Virus record (IMG/VR): IMGVR_UViG_3300005355_000015
Coordinates: 1-32,511 of that record
DNA from: a virus
DNA length: 32,511 nucleotides
Strand: one strand, 5' to 3'
The notes beneath the pieces were generated by a model. It had not been told where the DNA came from. It was given only the letters and a program-made list of their open reading frames with translations, and did no database searches. A program made the position numbers and the translations under genes. Each line of letters opens with the position of its first letter. Position 1 is the first letter of the stretch. Below, piece by piece: positions 30,590 to 32,511 of the stretch.

Positions 30590-31324
30590 TTAGTAGCCGG
30601 CGGCGTGCCGGCTCACGAAACGCGCGGTGTCTCGCGCGCACGTTCTCATTCGCGGCCCGTGCTCGCCGCAGTTATGCGGAGAGGTGTCGAACCGCGCCCA
30701 CGGCAGCCCCGGGATCGTGAACTCGATCCACACGTGATCGTTCGCCGCGTGCACGGTGAAGTAGAGACCGCGGCCGGGCTCGCCCCACGACTCGAACCAT
30801 TCGGCGACGTGCTGCGTCGACGAGCCGAGCAGCCCGTACTTCGCGAGCACGTCGGACGTCGAGCCCGAGCAGTCGGCGTCGATATGCGGCGAGTCGTTCA
30901 GCGGCGTACCGTCGTGACCGCCTCCCCACAGATAGGCGCCGTCCCACTCGCCGCAGTAGGCGTACAGCTGCCGCGCGATCTTGAGCTCGGGAGGATCGAG
31001 CGCGGCTTTCGCCTGATTGAACAGCTCGAGCGAAACCGAGTCGATCGCCGGCTCGCCGGCGTGCGGCTTGACCGCCTTCGCCGCGCATAGGTCCTTGTGC
31101 GTCTCGGAGGTGTAGACCTTCGACGCCTTACGGCCGTGCGCCGCGTTGAACTTCGCGACGGCGCCCGAAAATTTCTCGTTGTAGTCCTGATCGAACGCCT
31201 GCCACGGCCACAGCCCGCAGCGGCTCAGCGATCGCTTGACGGCGACGACGTCGACGCCGGCCTCGGACTTATTCGGCGAGCTCGGCGGATACAGCGGCCG
31301 AACGAACGGTGCCCTTACTGCCAC
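30590..31324 (-). CDS. Endolysin, NlpC/P60-like with N-terminal binding domain
   Basis: This 244-aa protein starts at GTG 31324. The N-terminal 85 residues resemble a peptidoglycan-binding-like helical repeat (VVAVKRSLSRCGLWPWQAFD, NEKFSGAVAKFNAAHGRKAS). The C-terminal part is an NlpC/P60-type amidase: AYLWGGGHDG, IDADCSGSTSDVLAKYGLL with the catalytic Cys, and NDHVWIEFTIPGLPWARFDT with the His. NCGEHGPRM follows. It would cut peptide stems of the cell wall at lysis. No signal peptide is present, so a holin is needed; one lies just downstream. Confidence 0.82.
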   Translation of the reverse strand: MAVRAPFVRPLYPPSSPNKSEAGVDVVAVKRSLSRCGLWPWQAFDQDYNEKFSGAVAKFNAAHGRKASKVYTSETHKDLCAAKAVKPHAGEPAIDSVSLELFNQAKAALDPPELKIARQLYAYCGEWDGAYLWGGGHDGTPLNDSPHIDADCSGSTSDVLAKYGLLGSSTQHVAEWFESWGEPGRGLYFTVHAANDHVWIEFTIPGLPWARFDTSPHNCGEHGPRMRTCARDTARFVSRHAAGY

Positions 31325-31357
31325 GGCTCGAGATTGTCTAACTAGTGTCGGACGGAC

Positions 31358-31747
31358 TCAGCCGCCGACGCCGATCAGACGCAGCACAGACGAGAGCGCG
31401 GCGATCGCGGCGAACGAGCCGGCGATGAATTTCTCTCGTCGGGTCCACGCGCTGCGCGCCGTGTCTCGAGCCTGATCGAGCGCCGCCTGCGCGATCGTCG
31501 CCGCCTGCGCGCTCGACTCGAGGTAGTGCACGCGATCGCGGAGCGTCGGCCGATCGGGGTTCCGCAGCCCGACCTTCGGAGCTCCTCCGACCTCGCGCTC
31601 GAGCTCGTCGACGGTCTCGGCCACATCGCGAAACCGCTCCATCAGCTCGCGTTGCCCCTCGCGGAGTTTCTCGAATCGGTCGTCGTCCCGCTGCTCGTGA
31701 GCCGCGAACGCCTCCTCGATCTGCACGCGAACGCGCGCCTCGCCCAT
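31358..31747 (-). CDS. Coiled-coil protein with C-terminal TM, possible lysis accessory
   Basis: ATG 31747 is preferred because GGGGGAA lies six bases upstream; GTG 31759 is the alternative. The 129-aa protein is a long charged coiled coil (RFEKLREGQRELMERFRDVA, VDELEREVGGAP) with a central Ala-rich helix. The end is REKFIAGSFAAIAALSSVLR and LIGVGG, one membrane segment. Position upstream of the endolysin in the same operon suggests a holin or lysis accessory role, though it could also be a virion-associated coil. Confidence 0.65.
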   Translation of the reverse strand: MGEARVRVQIEEAFAAHEQRDDDRFEKLREGQRELMERFRDVAETVDELEREVGGAPKVGLRNPDRPTLRDRVHYLESSAQAATIAQAALDQARDTARSAWTRREKFIAGSFAAIAALSSVLRLIGVGG

Positions 31748-31848
31748 TGATTCCCCCACGACGGACCTAGCGTATTGCCGCGGTCGGAGATCATTCTCCG
31801 AGCCTCCCTCGTCGCCGCCGGCTGCGGCCCCGGTGACGACGGTCGATT

Positions 31849-31894
31849 GTGATCACTCTCGGCCACTGACGGCAGTCACGGCCTCTCGAGAGTG
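31849..31894. promoter_or_regulatory. Dyads in divergent intergenic region
   Basis: The 146-nt gap between the minus lysis operon (31747) and plus gene (31894) holds GTGATCAC, a perfect palindrome at 31849-31856. CACTCTCG (31854-31861) pairs with CGAGAGTG (31887-31894) with partial inner pairing (TGAC/GTCA). They resemble regulator sites, and divergent promoters are expected here, but no clear promoter hexamers are assigned. Confidence 0.4.
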
Positions 31895-32205
31895 TGCCAA
31901 ACCCGCGCGGACGTTTCTACGTGGAATCCCTCGAACGGGTGATCGAGCTCGCGCTCGCCGGCGACGATGATCTGAACATGCCTACTTCACAGCTTCCCCT
32001 CGTGACCGCGATCGGCGGTCGTATGTACGGCGACGGCGAGTACGTCGTCGAGTTTCACGTCTCGGAGCTCGCGCCGCTGAGCGCGACGATTCTCGGCTCG
32101 AGCTCGCTCCGCGGCGTCGAGTACGAGCAGCACGTCGCGCCAAATCTTGAGACCGCGCGCCGGACGATCGCGCTCGCGCGGCTGCAGGATGGCACCTCGT
32201 GCTGA
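31894..32205 (+). CDS. Small 103-aa protein; paralogue of left-edge gene
   Basis: GTG 31894 opens MPNPRGRFYVESLERVIELA; ATG 31978 is an internal alternative. The middle (IGGRMYGDGEYVVEFHVSEL) and end (ARRTIALARLQDGTSC) match the partial gene at 1-209. Its 32030-32130 bases are identical to 1-101 of the window. It appears to be a small alpha/beta protein; function unknown. The last bases overlap the start of the next gene. Confidence 0.75.
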   Translation: MPNPRGRFYVESLERVIELALAGDDDLNMPTSQLPLVTAIGGRMYGDGEYVVEFHVSELAPLSATILGSSSLRGVEYEQHVAPNLETARRTIALARLQDGTSC

Positions 32206-32511
32206 TCCTCGTCGGCACCGGTCAGCCGCAATGCGAGGAGCACGCCGGCCCCGGGTTCGGCCGGCTCGTGCAGCCCCGCAGCTACGGCCGCGTGCGCGAC
32301 ACAGCCGCCGACGGCATCCCGTGGGCAGCCGATAACGACTGCTTTCAGGGACTCGACGAGCCGGCGTACGTGAAAATGCTCGACGCGATCGCCGGCCTGC
32401 CCGGGTGCCTTTTCGTGACGGCGCCCGACGTCGTCGGCGATTCCGGTCTGACTGATCTCTCGTTCGAGGAATGGGCGCCCGAGCTGATCGCTCGCGGCCT
32501 GCCCGTCGCGT
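32199..32511 (+). CDS. TGT/DpdA-like protein, 5' part
   Basis: GTG 32199, with AGGA nine bases upstream, opens LILVGTGQPQCEEHAGPGFG; it runs off the right edge after 104 codons. GIPWAADNDCFQGLDEPAYV and FVTAPDVVGDSGLTDLSFEE follow. This WAADN...APDVVGD arrangement is that of phage queuine tRNA-ribosyltransferase-like (DpdA family) proteins. Those with proven function insert deazapurine bases into DNA. Only the first half is visible, so catalytic residues and partner genes (queC-E, folE) cannot be judged. Confidence 0.6.
   Translation, partial: MLILVGTGQPQCEEHAGPGFGRLVQPRSYGRVRDTAADGIPWAADNDCFQGLDEPAYVKMLDAIAGLPGCLFVTAPDVVGDSGLTDLSFEEWAPELIARGLPVA

Noticed and set aside
1-32130. Direct terminal repeat showing a complete circular or terminally redundant genome
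   Set aside because: The right copy is about 380 bases from the edge and diverges after 101 bases, so it is a paralogue and not a terminal repeat.

Overview
The window is part of the genome of a tailed phage (Caudoviricetes, siphovirus architecture) with very high GC, many GTG starts and mostly TGA stops. The gene content (HK97-fold head genes, an Rpf-like muralytic domain, actinophage-style small zinc-ribbon and HTH proteins) points to an actinobacterial host. Heavy use of CTC/GAG codons and of GAGCTC/CTCGAG tracts would suit a Thermoleophilia-like host, but that is only a guess. No integrase, att site, tRNA or CRISPR array is visible, so temperate versus lytic lifestyle cannot be decided. 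The window is cut inside genes at both ends.

Layout. (1) 1-209: the 3' end of a plus-strand gene whose paralogue lies near the other end (31894-32205); a hairpin terminator follows. (2) 267-29053: one continuous minus-strand array. In transcription order it starts with an XRE-type regulator (29053) and small ORFs. A recombination/replication block follows: RecE-like PD-(D/E)XK nuclease, RecA-fold ATPase, RuvC-like resolvase, a possible PD-(D/E)XK protein, and a replisome-organiser-like protein that carries iteron-like repeats inside its gene. Embedded in this block is a small cell-envelope group (a 312-aa unknown, a membrane-anchored Rpf-like enzyme, a one-TM protein). Next come HNH, large terminase, portal, prohead protease, major capsid, a head-tail adaptor with an extra N-terminal region, and a tail terminator. 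A six-gene sugar-modification cassette (methyltransferase-like, GNAT-like, three glycosyltransferase-like proteins, a polysaccharide-deacetylase-like protein) is then inserted. The array ends with a small ORF, major tail protein, frameshifted tail chaperones, gp10-like protein, tape measure, minor tail protein, a collagen-like (Gly-Pro-Thr) protein, a further virion protein and a last GT2 glycosyltransferase. (3) 29136-30332: four coupled plus-strand small genes diverging from the XRE gene across an operator-like inverted repeat, ended by a strong bidirectional terminator. (4) 30389-31747: minus-strand lysis group (small two-TM holin-like protein, NlpC/P60-like endolysin, coiled-coil protein with a C-terminal TM). 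(5) 31894-32511: plus-strand paralogue of the left-edge gene, then the start of a TGT/DpdA-like gene.

Nearly all genes overlap the next by 4 nt (GTGA/ATGA) or 1 nt (TGATG, TAATG, TAGTG), so the minus array probably runs on translational coupling. The most notable points are: the glycan-modification cassette inside the head-tail operon of a phage that also encodes a threonine-rich collagen-like fibre; the Rpf-like enzyme separate from the endolysin; iteron-like repeats inside the initiator-like gene; a -1 frameshift in the tail chaperone without an obvious canonical slippery heptamer; and the repeated gene at the two ends. Functional names rest on reading motifs by eye; no database search was possible.
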